In this document: positions 31,422-43,325 of the stretch, in pieces
Layout of the letters: every line of letters begins with the position of its first letter
How positions within the stretch are numbered: the first letter of the stretch is position 1
Origin: Pseudopithomyces maydicus
Lineage: Eukaryota > Ascomycota > Dothideomycetes > Pleosporales > Didymosphaeriaceae
Direction of reading: 5' to 3'
Assembly: GCA_026873275.1 (NCBI GenBank)
Contig: JANTUC010000011.1
Location: 558,001-622,000 of the forward strand
Length of the DNA: 64,000 nucleotides
Notes under the pieces: model-generated
Databases searched by the model: none
Told to the model about the DNA's origin: nothing
What the model saw: only the letters and a program-made list of their open reading frames with translations
Program-made: the position numbers and the translations under genes

Positions 31422-31943
31422 GCGTAATGGTCACAGCCTGGAAGGCTCTGGGAGTTGATTAGATTCGAAGAGCGTCTTTTTTTTTTGGTGTGGAAGGAAC
31501 AGAGCCCTGTTGGCTAGCTACATAGAATTGCTGCAGCGACATCACGGATAGGTTGAGCGATTGTACCATAGTAGAGCAGATTCGACGTAGCGCAACGAAA
31601 GACTTGAACGAAACCTAATCGTATCCCGTAGCCATCTTCCTAGCCCGCCTAGCATTGGGTAGCGAGACCCACTCTGTTCCTCGCGTTTCCAGAAACTCAC
31701 GTGCAAGGCGCCGCGGCCAGGCGACAAGGGGTGCACGGGCCCACGTAATTGTAGATTTTGCCCTACAAGGGGTTTTGCCATTCTCAAGTCGCATTCCTCT
31801 CACAGCTCTGTTCCCTCGAGGCTGACCATCACGCCTGCACCGCTCGCAGGCCTCTTTTCCTCCTTGTCTGTTTAGTGGAGCGTTTGGCTTTCCTTTCCTG
31901 TAGTACATTTAATACTTTTTTCTTCCCTTCTCTTCCTTTCAAG
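31422..31943. other. Intergenic upstream of RPO41
   Basis: Holds the 3' flank of the preceding gene (T10 tract near 31477-31486) and a pyrimidine-rich leader immediately before the RPO41 ATG (TTCTTCCCTTCTCTTCC), as usual for fungal housekeeping promoters. No gene seen. Confidence 0.5.
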
Positions 31944-34900
31944 ATGCTCGCGCGAGCAGCTCGGCGGAAGCTGCGACGGGACGCCTTCAGGTCACCCACA
32001 CAACTGGCCGAGCAATTGACTCTCCCATGGCAGCGGCCGACACAGCTGCGATGGACTACCAGCATAGCATCTACCACATCCACCGCGACCAATGCCCACG
32101 ATGCACGACGACCACGCCAGAGCACACTATCGCCACGCTTCGAGACGCGTTCCCTGGCCACTCAAGCCGACGTACAACCCTCGCACATACCCTTCGATGG
32201 TCTGATACAGCCCTTCGACTCGCATCCCGCCCACTCGCAACGACTATCCCGGCTCGAATCGTGGAGTCCTGCGTCGCCCCTCATCCTACGGGATGCTGTC
32301 GACCCCCCATACCTAGCCACCAGGTATGGCATCGGCGGCGACCCCATCGAACTCTACCAGAACCTCCACGCCTGCCTTCGCGTTGGCCGTATGCAAAGAG
32401 CAGCAGCCATCGTTCAGCGCCTGGTGACACTGTACAACCCCGCTGCCTCCGAGGTCGTCGAGGCACACAATGCCTACATGCGGGCCATGCTCGAGATGGC
32501 CCAACAAAACTCCGACTCGTACACAATGGACTCCATCGAGGAATGGTACGACACTCACATGGTGCGAAATGCAGTCCAGCCGAATGCCGCCACCTTCATC
32601 ACGCTTTTGCGAGCCTCCATTTCCCTGCTTGACGGCAACCAGAGGCATCAGTCATTACGCAAGTACCTTGCCATGGCTGAAGAATGCTGTGGCGCAGATG
32701 TCATGGATGCTATCAACTACTCTGAGGATTTCGATGACGACGAATGGGACATGCTGATCCGCGCCCAGCCGGAGCGCTTCAAGGAACCCACTGCCATGGA
32801 CGAATCCAACGCTGCGCAACCACAAATATACGGCATGAGCACACCACTGGGCGTACAGGCGCTTATCGATCAGGGAGTCATTGCCGATCCCGCACACGCC
32901 ATAAAGGCCGTTCCTCAGAAAGGCGAAGGTCTAAACGCGCTCAAGCAGGCACTCGCCACCTTTGAACAACCATCCCGCGTTCCTTATCCCCACGAGATGG
33001 AAGGGTCTAAGGAGGACAAGGACCGAGCCTACGCGTACATGCGCCAGCTACAGATTGAACGAGACTCTTTGGACTCTGCACTTGATCGGTGGAAGGTTGA
33101 GGATGAAAAGTTACAGAAGATTGGCATACACGGTGTTCTCAAGACCAAACCAGTCCAAGCTCTGATGTGGCAATGGTATCTGGCGCTTGTTCCTCTCGTC
33201 AAAGAGGAAGTTGCTCGCACCCAAAAGGTGCTAAGTAACCCGTCGAAAGTAAACGACATGGACGACAGGCATACTTATGGGCCATACCTGGAGCTTTGCA
33301 AGCCCGAGAAGCTGGCCGCTATCACTATATCGCGTATGCTTCGATCAGTTGCGGTTGGTCATGGTGAAAGTGCCAAAGACCTGAAAGTTGCTGTTCTTTC
33401 CATCGCCATAGCAGATGACATTCGAGGTGAAGCTTATTCTGATTTCCAGCTTAAGACCAAAGCCCTGCAGAAGAGACAGCGCAAGCAGGCACGAAAAGCG
33501 ATGCTTTCCACACTGAGCTTGCAACCCCAAAATGGCAAGGCGACCGATGCTCAATCGACCCAAAATTCGAACAACAAATTTGTGGAACCTCCTCATGATT
33601 CTTTCCTGAAAAACGAAATACCCAAACAGGTGAAGGCCAAATTGGGAGCCTTGATGATTCAACTTTGTCTGCAAGCAGCCACCGTCACAGTCACCGCCCA
33701 GGATCCTAAGACGGGCAAAACATTGACCAGCACGCAACCTGCGTTTCACCACCACATTGGTTTTGCCAATGGTAAGAAAACAGGGTGGATCGTAGCGCAC
33801 GACGAGATATTGAAGAAATTTGCTAAGGAACCAACCACGAATACTGTTCACTCCATGCAATTACCAATGGTGTTTGAGCCCAAGCCCTGGACTGCTTTCA
33901 ACGATGGTGGTTATTATACTGGCTCTCACGGCGTGGTACGCCTGAAGAATGGTGATCATTCACAACGTGTGTACGCCGAGACTGCCATCGCAAATGGTGA
34001 TATGGAAAAGATGCTCGCAGGTATCGACGTTCTTTCCAAGATACCATGGCAGATAAACAAGGAAGTGTTCGAAGTCATGGTTCAAGCCTGGAATTCCGGA
34101 GAAGGTATCGGAGCTATGGTAGGCGAGCAAAGTGAGGATTCGATGACCCCCCTCCGCAACCCTCGGAAGACGCCTCATCCGAAGAAAAGAGAGCTTGGTC
34201 GAGAGCGATAAAGGTTTATGAGGATTTTCATAGTGGCATCCACTCCCAGCGCTCCTATCAAAATTACCAACTCGAGACGGCACGCGCCTTTCTTAACGAG
34301 GAACGTTTGTACTTCCCTCACAGCGTAGACTTCCGCGGCAGAGCCTATCCCATTTCCCCTATCCTAAACCATATGGGCTCCGACTTCTCGAGGTGTCTTT
34401 TGAGGTTCGCCAACGGTAAAGAATTGGGCACTGTTGGTTTGCAGTGGCTCAAGGTTCATCTGGCAAATCTTTACGGCTATGATAAAGCAAGTCTGCGCGA
34501 ACGAGAACAGTTTACTATGAATAATCTCCACGAAATATACGATTCGGCGACAAATCCTCTGAGCGGAAGACGATGGTGGACTAAAGCCGACGCCCCATGG
34601 CAATGTCTTACTTGCTGTATGGAATTGAAGAATGCTCTGGAATCTCCAGACCCAACTCGTTTCATTTCTCACCTACCCGTTCACCAGGATGGAACATGCA
34701 ACGGTCTCCAACATTATGCTGCACTCGGTGGCGATCAAGCCGGAGCCAATCAAGTGAACCTGGAACCTTCGGACCGTCCGCAAGACATCTATACCGGTGT
34801 CGCTGAACTCGTAAAGGGCATGATTGAGGAAGATGCTGCGAAAGGCAAGAAGTTGGCGATCCTCTTGAAGGACAAAATCACTCGCAAGGTCGTCAAACGA

Positions 34901-36274
34901 ACTGTCATGACCAACGTGTACGGTGTTACATTCATTGGCGCAAAAGATCAAGTTGAGGACGAAATAAGAGGTTTCTACAAGCGCGAGTGTGCGCAAACTG
35001 AGATTTGGCATGCGTCACTCTATATTGCGCAAAAGATCTTCGACGCTTTGGGCAAGATTTTCAATGGCGCCCAGGAAATTCAGTACTGGTTGGGAGAGTG
35101 TGGCGAACGCATCTTGAGCTCCCTTTCGCGCGAGCAGATAAAGCGACTTCGAGAGCACGTAGAAGGAAAGAAACCCAACTACGAAGCTACTAAATACAGG
35201 AAAGACAAGAAAAGAACCGCCACAGTGGAAAGAAAGCTCATCAAGGATTTGGAAACTTTCAAGACACCCATTATTTGGACCACACCCTTGAAAATGCCAG
35301 TAGTACAACCATATCGCAAGTCGACAACACAAGTAATCAAGACAAAATTGCAGGATGTCACCATTTCGTCTACGAAACCTGCTGCCAACGTCGACAAACG
35401 CAAGCAGCTTCAGGCATTCCCACCTAACTTCATTCATTCGCTCGATGCGACTCACATGGTACTCTCGGCTCTCAAGTGCAACGAAATGGGTCTTGACTTC
35501 GCAGCTGTCCATGATAGCTTCTGGACCCACGCCGCCGATATTCCAAACCTCAATGTCGTCCTACGCGATGCGTTCGTGCGCATGCATTCCGAAGATATCA
35601 TAGGACGTCTGCACGCAGAGTTCAATGCCCGCTATGACGGAGCGATGTACAAGGCTTCTATAAAGAAGGATTCAGTGGTCGGTAAAAAGATCAGTGCATG
35701 GCGAGCAGTACAGCGCAGGGCTGGGGATGCTGGGGCATATGCTTTACACAGCACAAGCGAGACGACGCTGAAGGAAGTGCAACTCCATGAAGTTGTTATG
35801 GAAGCGAGACGACAGGAGCTTCTCAACAGCGAGGATCCAAAAGAGAGGGAAGAAGGACTCAAGATGGTCACGCCTACGAGTATCTGGCTTGCGAACCAGG
35901 ATCACGGCGCCGTCAACTCCCGTCGACTCGCTCTCCTCGGTGAGAACAAGAGAACGGCTGGTGGCACAGCTGAGAAGGCTAAGGCCAAGATCCTCAAGGC
36001 AGAGGCCGAGCAGGTGACCAGCGACCTCGAAGCTGCAGGCAAAACGCCAAAAGACATCGCAGACGAAGAGGTGGCAGCTGCCGAGGCGGAGATGAAGGAG
36101 CAAGAGGATAACATGGACGAGGACTGGGATGACGATGCCATGAAATCGAGCTCGGGCAAGAAGAACGCACACAAAGTTTTGAACGTATGGCTGCCTCTAA
36201 CATTCCCGCCAGTCCCCGAGAAGGGCGGGTGGGATGTCACGAGGTTGCGTGAGTCAAAGTACTTCTTCTCTTAG
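31944..36274 (+). CDS. RPO41: Mitochondrial DNA-directed RNA polymerase Rpo41 (frame broken at a C-run)
   Basis: T7-like single-subunit polymerase that transcribes the mitochondrial genome. The basic, Ser/Arg/Thr-rich N-terminus (MLARAARRKLRRDAFRS) fits a mitochondrial presequence; a helical N-terminal extension follows, then the polymerase: YFPHSVDFRGRAYPISP, motif A HQDGTCNGLQHYAALGGD, motif B RKVVKRTVMTNVYGVTF, motif C VHDSFWTHAAD, all with catalytic residues intact. About 1443 aa once one base is restored. The frame breaks near 34147..34152: upstream reads ..VGEQSEDSMT, while the downstream frame reads PQPSEDASSEEKRAWSRAIK. One extra C in the C6 run joins both without loss. An intron 34105..34169 would also join the frame but would delete the conserved-looking linker. 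I favour an indel. Start ATG 31944. Confidence 0.92.
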
Positions 36275-37867
36275 GCTAGCTCAGTCATCCAGCCTGAGGG
36301 AGGGAGATACGATTCCTAAGAGATCGACCTGCGCCAAAGAAAAAGAAGATGCATTGAATGTACTGTATGTTGTTCCGAAACTCACAAATGGCGTTTTGGG
36401 ACTACGGAAAAAGGACTTTACGTTGGGTGTTTCTGGTCTGGTTTGGGTGCGACTTAGAGGTTCGGGTTTATTGAGCCATGTGTATACTATGTAAATATTG
36501 TGCAGCGATATATCCACTCCATCGCAGCGGAGGACTGTAAGATGGTTACGTACGGTTGTGGGAAAAAGAAGAAAGGAAATTCGTAATTATGACAGATCGA
36601 GTTTGCATCATTTTGTGATTACGTGAATGCCTCATCTTCTCGCCCTGCACTGTTTCTTATGGTCTTGCACTGTCACAGATAGCACTCGTTGTATAAGCCA
36701 GTAGTAATCAGCCTTTTGGGGTCAAAATAGTTTATCCCGTACCTATTGATATCTATCTGCCTGAAACCTTTCCACTGCCTCTTCCCCCAATGAGGCAAAC
36801 CAAGGTTCCAGCCCTCTCTCTATGCTTCAGCCTTTATCCCCAACAAACAAATTTCGCGATAGAGTAAAACTAGCACAGCGCGGGTTCTACTGTACAAGTG
36901 ACCGTTGTGTCGTCAGCCGCCGAGGTACGTAGTTAGGCTCGGACTTCGGACGGCACCATGCTCAGCTGCGATCACACGTTGAAATTCTCCGCGATCTAGT
37001 GACTGCGCCGACAGTTCAGATGCCACTGCAGATGTCGTGGTACAGAGTTACTGGTAAAATAAATCAGCAGCCGAGGAGGTGTCTTGCATCATCGTGATGC
37101 CCGATTGGGGGTGCTGTGGGTGGTGTAGTTGCCGAGGATGCGAGGGGAGCTTGATAGGCGTGGTGGACTACACACACACATGACGCCAACGTGCTACGGA
37201 AACGAGCTCAACGTGGTACAAGGCTAGGGTAGCGGAGGTGATCGAAGGACTAAGATGCGGATACCTGGGGGGAGGCCTTGTACACGTGAGGGTTAGAGCC
37301 GTGTTCAACGTATCCATCCAGACGTGCAAATGGCCTAGCATCGAAACGTCCGCTTCAAAGGTGGACACCATCGATTAACGACTATAGCCACGATCCATGA
37401 TATACATACCTCAAACAGGCATTATGAATCAATTCATTACCTTAGTCTTATGATCGACCGGTCTTTGGACATTACACGCTGCACCTCTACGCATCTCCCC
37501 ATCATACAATTTTGTCGAGGCTCACAAGTCCCCTCTAAGAGCCAAACCCCCTACGTCAGGTGAAATTGCTCCTGTCGACGATACATTGCAACCCTCAGTC
37601 ACAGGGGGTGTACGAGGCGCTGTGGGGAAAATAATAACACAGATAATCTCCCAGTTCAGGGTGTGTACCTCGCTCGAAATAACCCTCACACCACACGTAC
37701 GCACGACGAGGGGACGGGACGCCTCGCCCCAGCTTAGCTTACTACGTACGGGCTCTAAGAAAAGCGAGAAAGACACCTAGGCTGGCAGATAGGCAAAGGG
37801 GTTCTCCAACGTCAACCCGTTGTATTAGCAATCTTCAGCCTCACGACGCGGCAGGCGCGCGAGATGA

Positions 37868-37908
37868 GATGTGTATGTAAGTACGTATGTATGTGTGTAC
37901 GCGTGTGA
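37868..37908. repeat. Degenerate (GTAT/GTAC)n / TG-rich microsatellite
   Basis: Alternating GTATGTAAGTACGTATGTAT then GTGTGTACGCGTGTG: purine/pyrimidine alternating tract, slippage-prone. Confidence 0.6.
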
Positions 37909-39453
37909 CACTGTGGGCGACCTCGACTAAGCGTGGCATCGCACATTGGGGGCGTGGGTGCCTGGCAGGCGAATGGAGCGCAAGAAGCGCTGCAGGGTGG
38001 TGTGTGAGATCTGGCCGGGGGCAAGCGAAATCTCACCTGCGCGGGCCTTCTGTCGTCCTCGGTACATGCGTGCGTGCGACCCCTGTTCAGCCCTGGGCGC
38101 GTGGGCCCAACGGTCGAGATCGGACCGAGGGGGAGAGCGTGCGGTGCAAGATTGATAATAATAAGGTAGAAGAGGGGAGATTTGGGTCAAAAGTAATGTG
38201 TTGTGGCACCGGAGAATGACGCTTGGGGACTGGATGGACTGGAAGGAATGGACTTGGACTTGAATGTGGCCGCACGTCTGCATGTGTCTGAATCGCAACC
38301 CTGACATGAATTTGAAAAGCCGTTGCAGGCTCGCGGAGGCGGTAAGCTCCCGAAGCATACCGTTGGCAAGGTTCAAGTGAGACACTGACAGGTAACGTAG
38401 TCTTTCATAGTCTGTCATAGCATAGCAGAGACACTCACTACGCCACTTGACCCCCTCCCCATAGCCATCTTTCCTAAAGCGATCATATCCAAATCCTGTC
38501 CATCTAAAGGGTGTAAATTACAGCTCACTGAATCCATTCCACCACCAGTGCCACCGAGATCGGCCCGTCTCAATCGATATCTGCCCTCCCGTCTCACCCA
38601 TCGTACCACGCGTGCACCCGTCCTCCGCGGCACGAGCACCTACGTACTGTATATTCACGGCCCCCACTCCATCCTCCGCCGTTGACTCCACGCTAAGCGA
38701 CTCGTTAACGAAGGACAGTCTAGCATATAGTAGTCAACCGAATAGACTAGTAGCGCGGTCCCGAGACTCTACGTAATGACCGGCTCTGCTCACACAGCAG
38801 CTTGGCAAGCGTGGTTTCAACGGACGTAAGGCAGCCCGTGCAAAGCAAGTATGATGATACAATTAATCAATTTTGCATCCGTGATGTTTTATCGGGAGGG
38901 GAAAGGTACCGGCCGCAACGCAGCGCCACACGCGGAGTGGCAGTTGGAAACGAATGACCCGGTGATGACTGCATGAATGCAGAGGAGATGCTGCATACGA
39001 GGAGAGTCATGTGTCTCGGGCATTCCCGAGGGACGGTCGATGTATCTGGTGCGTAGAATGCAATTCTTCTTAGGAAAATAAAGAAAAAGAAAAGAATATC
39101 CAATAGTGAAGAAATGCCATCGCATTCCCACTATAGACAAGTATGCAGTAGATAGATACTCATGACCCAACACAAGCCCTCTTCCAACCAGAAAACTGCC
39201 TCGCCCAAAACCGTCCCATACGTAACCTCGTCACGCGAGACATCGCCTAACGAGAACTTACATGCCCACCCTATTGCCCCAACCAGCCAGCATCTCATGC
39301 ATGATCTTCGCGACTGTCCCGAGACTGGTGCTTGGTGTGAGAAGCAAAAACGCACAGCCTCGCGATAATCCCCCGACTGCCAGGAACCGAACTGAAATCG
39401 GTAGCACAGCAGCACAAGCCACGATCCTGCCGATCCTTCGGCGCCCAGCCCAG

Positions 39454-39473
39454 CCCTGCCCTGCCCTGCCCTG
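39454..39473. repeat. (CCCTG)x4 minisatellite
   Basis: Four exact 5-nt units, followed at about 39486-39500 by a related ACTGC triplet run. Simple-sequence repeat in the NUP49 3' flank. Confidence 0.7.
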
Positions 39474-39670
39474 AATAACCACATACACTGCACTGCACTG
39501 CATTTCATACATGGTACGAACGTGCTATTTTGGCGAACACGAGGGAGAGAGGAAGAAAGCGCGGCTGATTCATCTTAGATAGAGGGGTCAATATTTTCTT
39601 GTTTTTCATTTCCACGAATGCATCCGAGATTACGTTGTTCGTACATGGGTATCTGTCTCTGTATCTTTTT

Positions 39671-39699
39671 TGCCTGCCTGCCTGCCTGCTGCTGCTGCT
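39671..39699. repeat. (TGCC)x4 followed by (TGC)x4 microsatellite
   Basis: Two adjoining simple repeats, tetranucleotide then trinucleotide, in non-coding sequence. Confidence 0.75.
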
Positions 39700-39904
39700 T
39701 TTGTTGGTCCTCCGCCTTCGCCCGTGTCAAGTCAAGCCTCGTACCTGCATTGCGCTATACGTGCGCTGAACATGGCACAGCATGACGCATTAGAACACTG
39801 CCCTATCCTACCTATGCCGTTCCTTCCTCTTGTTCCAGGTCTACAAGGTACGCCGATCCAATTGCATTGCCCCGTGAAGGGAACGATCCACGCAGCTGCT
39901 ATGC

Positions 39905-41426
39905 TCACAGCAATGCCGCGCCCCCAAGCGTGACCTGGGTAACATCATCCCGTACCCTGCCCACCTTCTTTGCGCTGTCCATAATCGCCGCCTCGATCGC
40001 CCGCAATGCCTCGACGAGCTGCTGCCTGTCGTCCGTGTTCTTGTTCCGTGCACCCATGAGCTGCTGTGTCTTCTCGTACGCCCCGGCCTCCATGGTCCTG
40101 AGGTGCTGTTCGATCTCGCGGATTTGAGATTGGTAGGTCTCAAGCGTCTTGCCGAGATCGTCTGTGCGTGCGTTGAAGTAGGCAATGAGGTCGACAGGCT
40201 TGGTTGTCTCATCGTTATCAGTGCCGCTCGTATTGGTGGGTTTGGCCATGGAGGAGGACAGATTGGACGGGTTTCCGTAACGGAACTGCGTGGGGAGAGC
40301 CTGGTTGATGATGGCACGGAACGCCAATTCTCCATCCGTCTGGTCCTTCTCGACGACCTTGGCGAGGTGGGCAATGTTGGCGGCATCGTTTTCCAGACCC
40401 AAGGCGACCGTCGAGAGCTTCTTGTCCACATATTCAACGTCTGGGGCTATGGTTTCCAGCTTCTGCACGTGACCAGGGTAGGTCTCGCGGATCTGGGAGA
40501 TCTTCTCAATCTTCTGGTAAATCATGTCGTCGACGGCGAAGATCTGTCGCTGGATGTCCGGAGACAGGTCGTTGATGCGGTTGGTGCCCTTGATCTGGCT
40601 GAGGTCGTTCATCTGGACGGCCTGCGAAGCGCCCAAGGTGGACTGGCCGAGGCCGCCGAGGCCGGTGTTCTGCTGGGTGTTCATGCCGCCAAACAGCGAA
40701 TTTGTCTGCTGGGGTTGGGTCTGCGCTGTGTTGCCAAACAGGGAGGTGGTGGGTGCGGTGTTTTGTTGTGTGGATGCTCCGCTGCGGTATGCAATTAGCC
40801 TTTGTGCTACCGGTTGCGGTGTCCCTTGCATGACTTACAACAGCGAGGGCTTCGCTTGAGCATTTTGGTTCTGGTTCTGATTTTGGCCGAGGCCGCCGAA
40901 TAGTCCACCCGATTGGGAAGGCTGGGTCTGGGTGGTTGTGCTCCCCCAGCGGGCCCCCAAATAAGCTGGCGCCCTGCTGAGGCTGCGACTGCTGGGTGGT
41001 GGATGCGCCGAAGAGCCCCCCGGTGGTTCCCGTCGCGGGTTTGCTTGCGTTCCCAAAGAGGCCGGCCGACTGGGGTGGCTGTGAGGCTTGGGTGGCGGAT
41101 GCACCGCCGAACAGCCCGCCCGTCTGCTGCTGGGGCTGGGATGCATTAGTCGAGGTGCCGAAGAGACCGGCACTCTGTTGCCCCTGGTTTTGTTGATCTC
41201 CGCTGGCGGTCCGTTAGCATGGCCATGAGTAATCCGACCCCAACGCCCGAGAGAGCCGGCCCCATGATGGTACGGTTCCTGTAGGATGCGGCCGAGGCTG
41301 CTCTTGAGCAGACGATGCGCGTGGCGGCGGCCATGGGTGGTGGAGTCGGTGGGGATATATATGTACGTACAAGAGGCTGCCGCTGGTGTTGATGCTCAGC
41401 GAGTTGGAGCGCCCGAAGCCGGCCAT
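39905..41426 (-). CDS. NUP49: GLFG nucleoporin Nup49/Nup58-type (frame broken at G/C runs)
   Basis: Central-channel FG nucleoporin of the Nsp1-Nup57-Nup49 complex. Exons 41426..41371, 41202..40839, 40781..39905; introns 41203..41370 (168 nt, GTACGT..GCCAG) and 40782..40838 (57 nt, GTAAGT..CGCAG). N-terminus MAGFGRSNSLSINTSGS, then GLFG/SLFG repeats (AGLFGTS, GGLFGGA, AGLFGNA, GGLFGAS, SLFGG, GGLFGGLGQ), then the coiled coil (VDDMIYQKIEKISQIRETYP; LIAYFNARTDDLGKTLETYQ). Exon 2 is one base too long for its phases: the FG frame ends at SLFGG and resumes at STTTQTQPSQSGG across two adjacent runs, C5 at 40943..40947 and C5 at 40954..40958 (plus strand). Adding one base to each run, or removing one base, repairs it. 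Confidence 0.88.
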
Positions 41427-41540
41427 TGTGGATTCTCAGCACGTGTTTCCTGTATTTACACTATTATATTCGACGCAGCCCGTGTGCCTCCTTCGGTCGA
41501 CGGTAAAAGCCTCGCAGGCCGCCGGTAGTAGGCAGCAAGA
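41427..41540. promoter_or_regulatory. 114-bp bidirectional promoter, NUP49/FIP1
   Basis: Only 114 bp lie between the two opposed start codons, so both core promoters and 5'UTRs must overlap. No TATA box seen. Confidence 0.55.
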
Positions 41541-43001
41541 ATGAGCGGGATGGGCTGCGATCAGCTGTTCCCCAGCTGGAACGAGGTGGTGGCGCGGCGC
41601 GAGTGGGAGGTGAGCTTTGCGCTGGAGCGTCTGGAGAAGAGCGAGGTGGTGGATCTGCCGCTGTGCAGGATCGAGCGGGTCAGCAGCGGGTGAGTGGTCG
41701 TGGTCCCCGGTGCGCTGGACGTGTGCGACTGTGAGTGAATGTTTGGCGCTCGCCAAGCAAGCTGCAGTCGCAGAGCCGCAGAGGCCCAGCGCGCGTCCAA
41801 TCTCCGCTAACCACTCGCGGCGCCCGCAGCCAGGAACGCTTGGCGCGATTCGGCCTCAAGCGCGGCAAGCTGCTGTACGTCTTCAAGTACCCCCAGCACG
41901 ACGTCGAACGCGACAAGCACCGGAACGTCATCACCCGCGCCCGCTTCATCAAGCACCAGCTCGAGCAGCACGGCTACCGCCTCATCCCCTGGGACTTCAA
42001 GAAGGGCCAGCCGCCGCGCTTCTGGGACCACGACCCGCCCATGGAGGAGGACGACGACGATCTCTACGGGCCCTCCGACCCCCAGCCCGACGCGAAGGCC
42101 CCGCAAGAGCGCCCCGCGAAGACCGAGGATGCCGACTCCAGCGGCGACGAGCCCATGGAGGAGGACTCCGGCGACGACGACGACGAGGAAGAGGACGACA
42201 GCGACTCGGTATGGCCCCGCCCACCAGCCAGCAGCAGTAGCAGCTAACCCTCCACAGGATCTCGAGATCATTATAGAAAAATCTGAAGTCGCAAAGCCCG
42301 CACAGCAGCAGCAGCCGCAGCAGCAGGCCCAGCCGCAGGAATCCAAGGCCATCAAGATCGAAGCACCCCCGCAGCCCTCCACGGCAACCGCGCGCGCCAC
42401 CAGCGCAACCGCTCCCCAGCTCCCCACCCAGCCGGGCACCGCCTACCCCGCCATCAAGTCCTCCGAGATTGACGTCAACGGCGACCCCGTCTACCCGCCT
42501 GCCGGCAAGCCCATCTCCCAGGTCGTCATGGACGCGGACCTCGCCGAGGAGACAAAGCCGTGGCGTCTCCCGGGTGCCGACCAGTCCGACTACTTCAACT
42601 ACGGCTTCGACGAGTTCAGCTGGGAAATGTACCGCTCCAAGCAGCAGATGATGAAGGACGCGCTCAAGGAGCAGAACGCCGAGCAGCAGCAGATGATGGC
42701 CATGATGGGCGGCTTGCCGGGCCCCGGCGGTGCCCCTCCGAATGCGCCGTCTGGCCCCGGCATGCCCGGTATGCCAGGTGAGGCCGAAATGATGCAGATG
42801 ATGCAGCAGCTGGCCGCTCAGGGCATAGATCCGAACTCCATGGACTTCAACCAGATGATGAGCATGATGTCCAATGGTGGTGGTGGTATGGGTGGCTTTG
42901 GCGGACCCCAGGGCAACCAGGGAGGATTCGGTGGCGGCGGTAGTGGTGGTGGACATGGAGGCGGTGGCGGTAGAGGACGTGGACGAGGAAGAGGATGGTA
43001 G
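41541..43001 (+). CDS. FIP1: mRNA 3'-end polyadenylation factor Fip1 with N-terminal extension
   Basis: Component of the cleavage and polyadenylation factor that tethers poly(A) polymerase. Exons 41541..41689, 41830..42208, 42258..43001 (introns 140 and 49 nt; GTGAGT..GCAG, GTATGG..ACAG) give 423 aa. From residue 121 it reads as a normal Fip1: acidic start MEEDDDDLYGPSD, acidic run to SDSDLEIIIEKSE, the Fip1 motif KPWRLPGADQSDYFNYGFDE (starting at residue 276) with FSWEMYRSKQ, then Met/Gln-rich and Gly/Arg-rich (RGRGRGRG) tail. Residues 1-120 are unusual: MSGMGCDQLFPSWNEVVARR then a basic block (RFGLKRGKLLYVFKYPQHDV, HGYRLIPWDFKKGQPPRFWD). This block is strongly GC3-biased, stop-free and in frame, so it is probably coding. 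Met121 at 42041 is the alternative start. Convergent with the GST gene. Confidence 0.88.
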
Positions 43002-43325
43002 AGTTGCTGTTCGAGTTTTGACGATGAGATGTGGAGCTTTTCACGGGCGGGTGGAGGCTATACCCATTATTTTGGAGAAGAGGTGGTTTTTTGTCCTGCA
43101 GAGATACGGGGTTATAGTTCTACGATTGATGGGCTGGGGTGCATTGCTGGCGTTCTCTGTACAACACGATACCAAAAGGACTGTTTGGGAACTGGTCAAT
43201 CGGATTCTTCTTATAAACCATGATATCAACGTGCAGTGCAGTGTTACCCAACCCGTCATCAACATCGTATACCCGAAAAGAAATCCATACTACATTCATC
43301 ACCCCCTATCCAAATTATATCCATT
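43002..43325. other. Convergent 3' flanks of FIP1 and the GST gene
   Basis: About 320 bp with no supported gene; expected to carry both 3'UTRs. Confidence 0.5.

Larger units (their letters stand above)
36275..39904. other. Long gene-free stretch (3.6 kb)
   Basis: No supported gene on either strand; frames are short, lack motifs, and overlap one another. Content: several short tandem repeats (37868..37908, 39454..39473, 39671..39699), mixed GC, and 3' flanks of RPO41 and NUP49. No tRNA cloverleaf found by eye. A non-coding transcript cannot be excluded. Confidence 0.5.

Noticed and set aside
34105..34169. 65-nt GT..AG intron as explanation for the RPO41 break
   Set aside because: Phases fit, but the donor GTATCG is poor and the removed part reads as a normal Rpo41 linker once one C is added; kept only as an alternative.
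36275..39904. Decayed transposon in the gene-free interval
   Set aside because: No terminal repeats, transposase motifs, poly-A tail or RIP-like AT bias visible by eye.
40103..40798. 231-codon plus-strand frame
   Set aside because: Antisense shadow of the NUP49 coiled-coil exon; no motif.
41997..42956. 319-codon minus-strand His/Leu/Gly-rich frame
   Set aside because: Antisense to FIP1 exons; low-complexity composition produced by CAG/GGC codons of the true strand.
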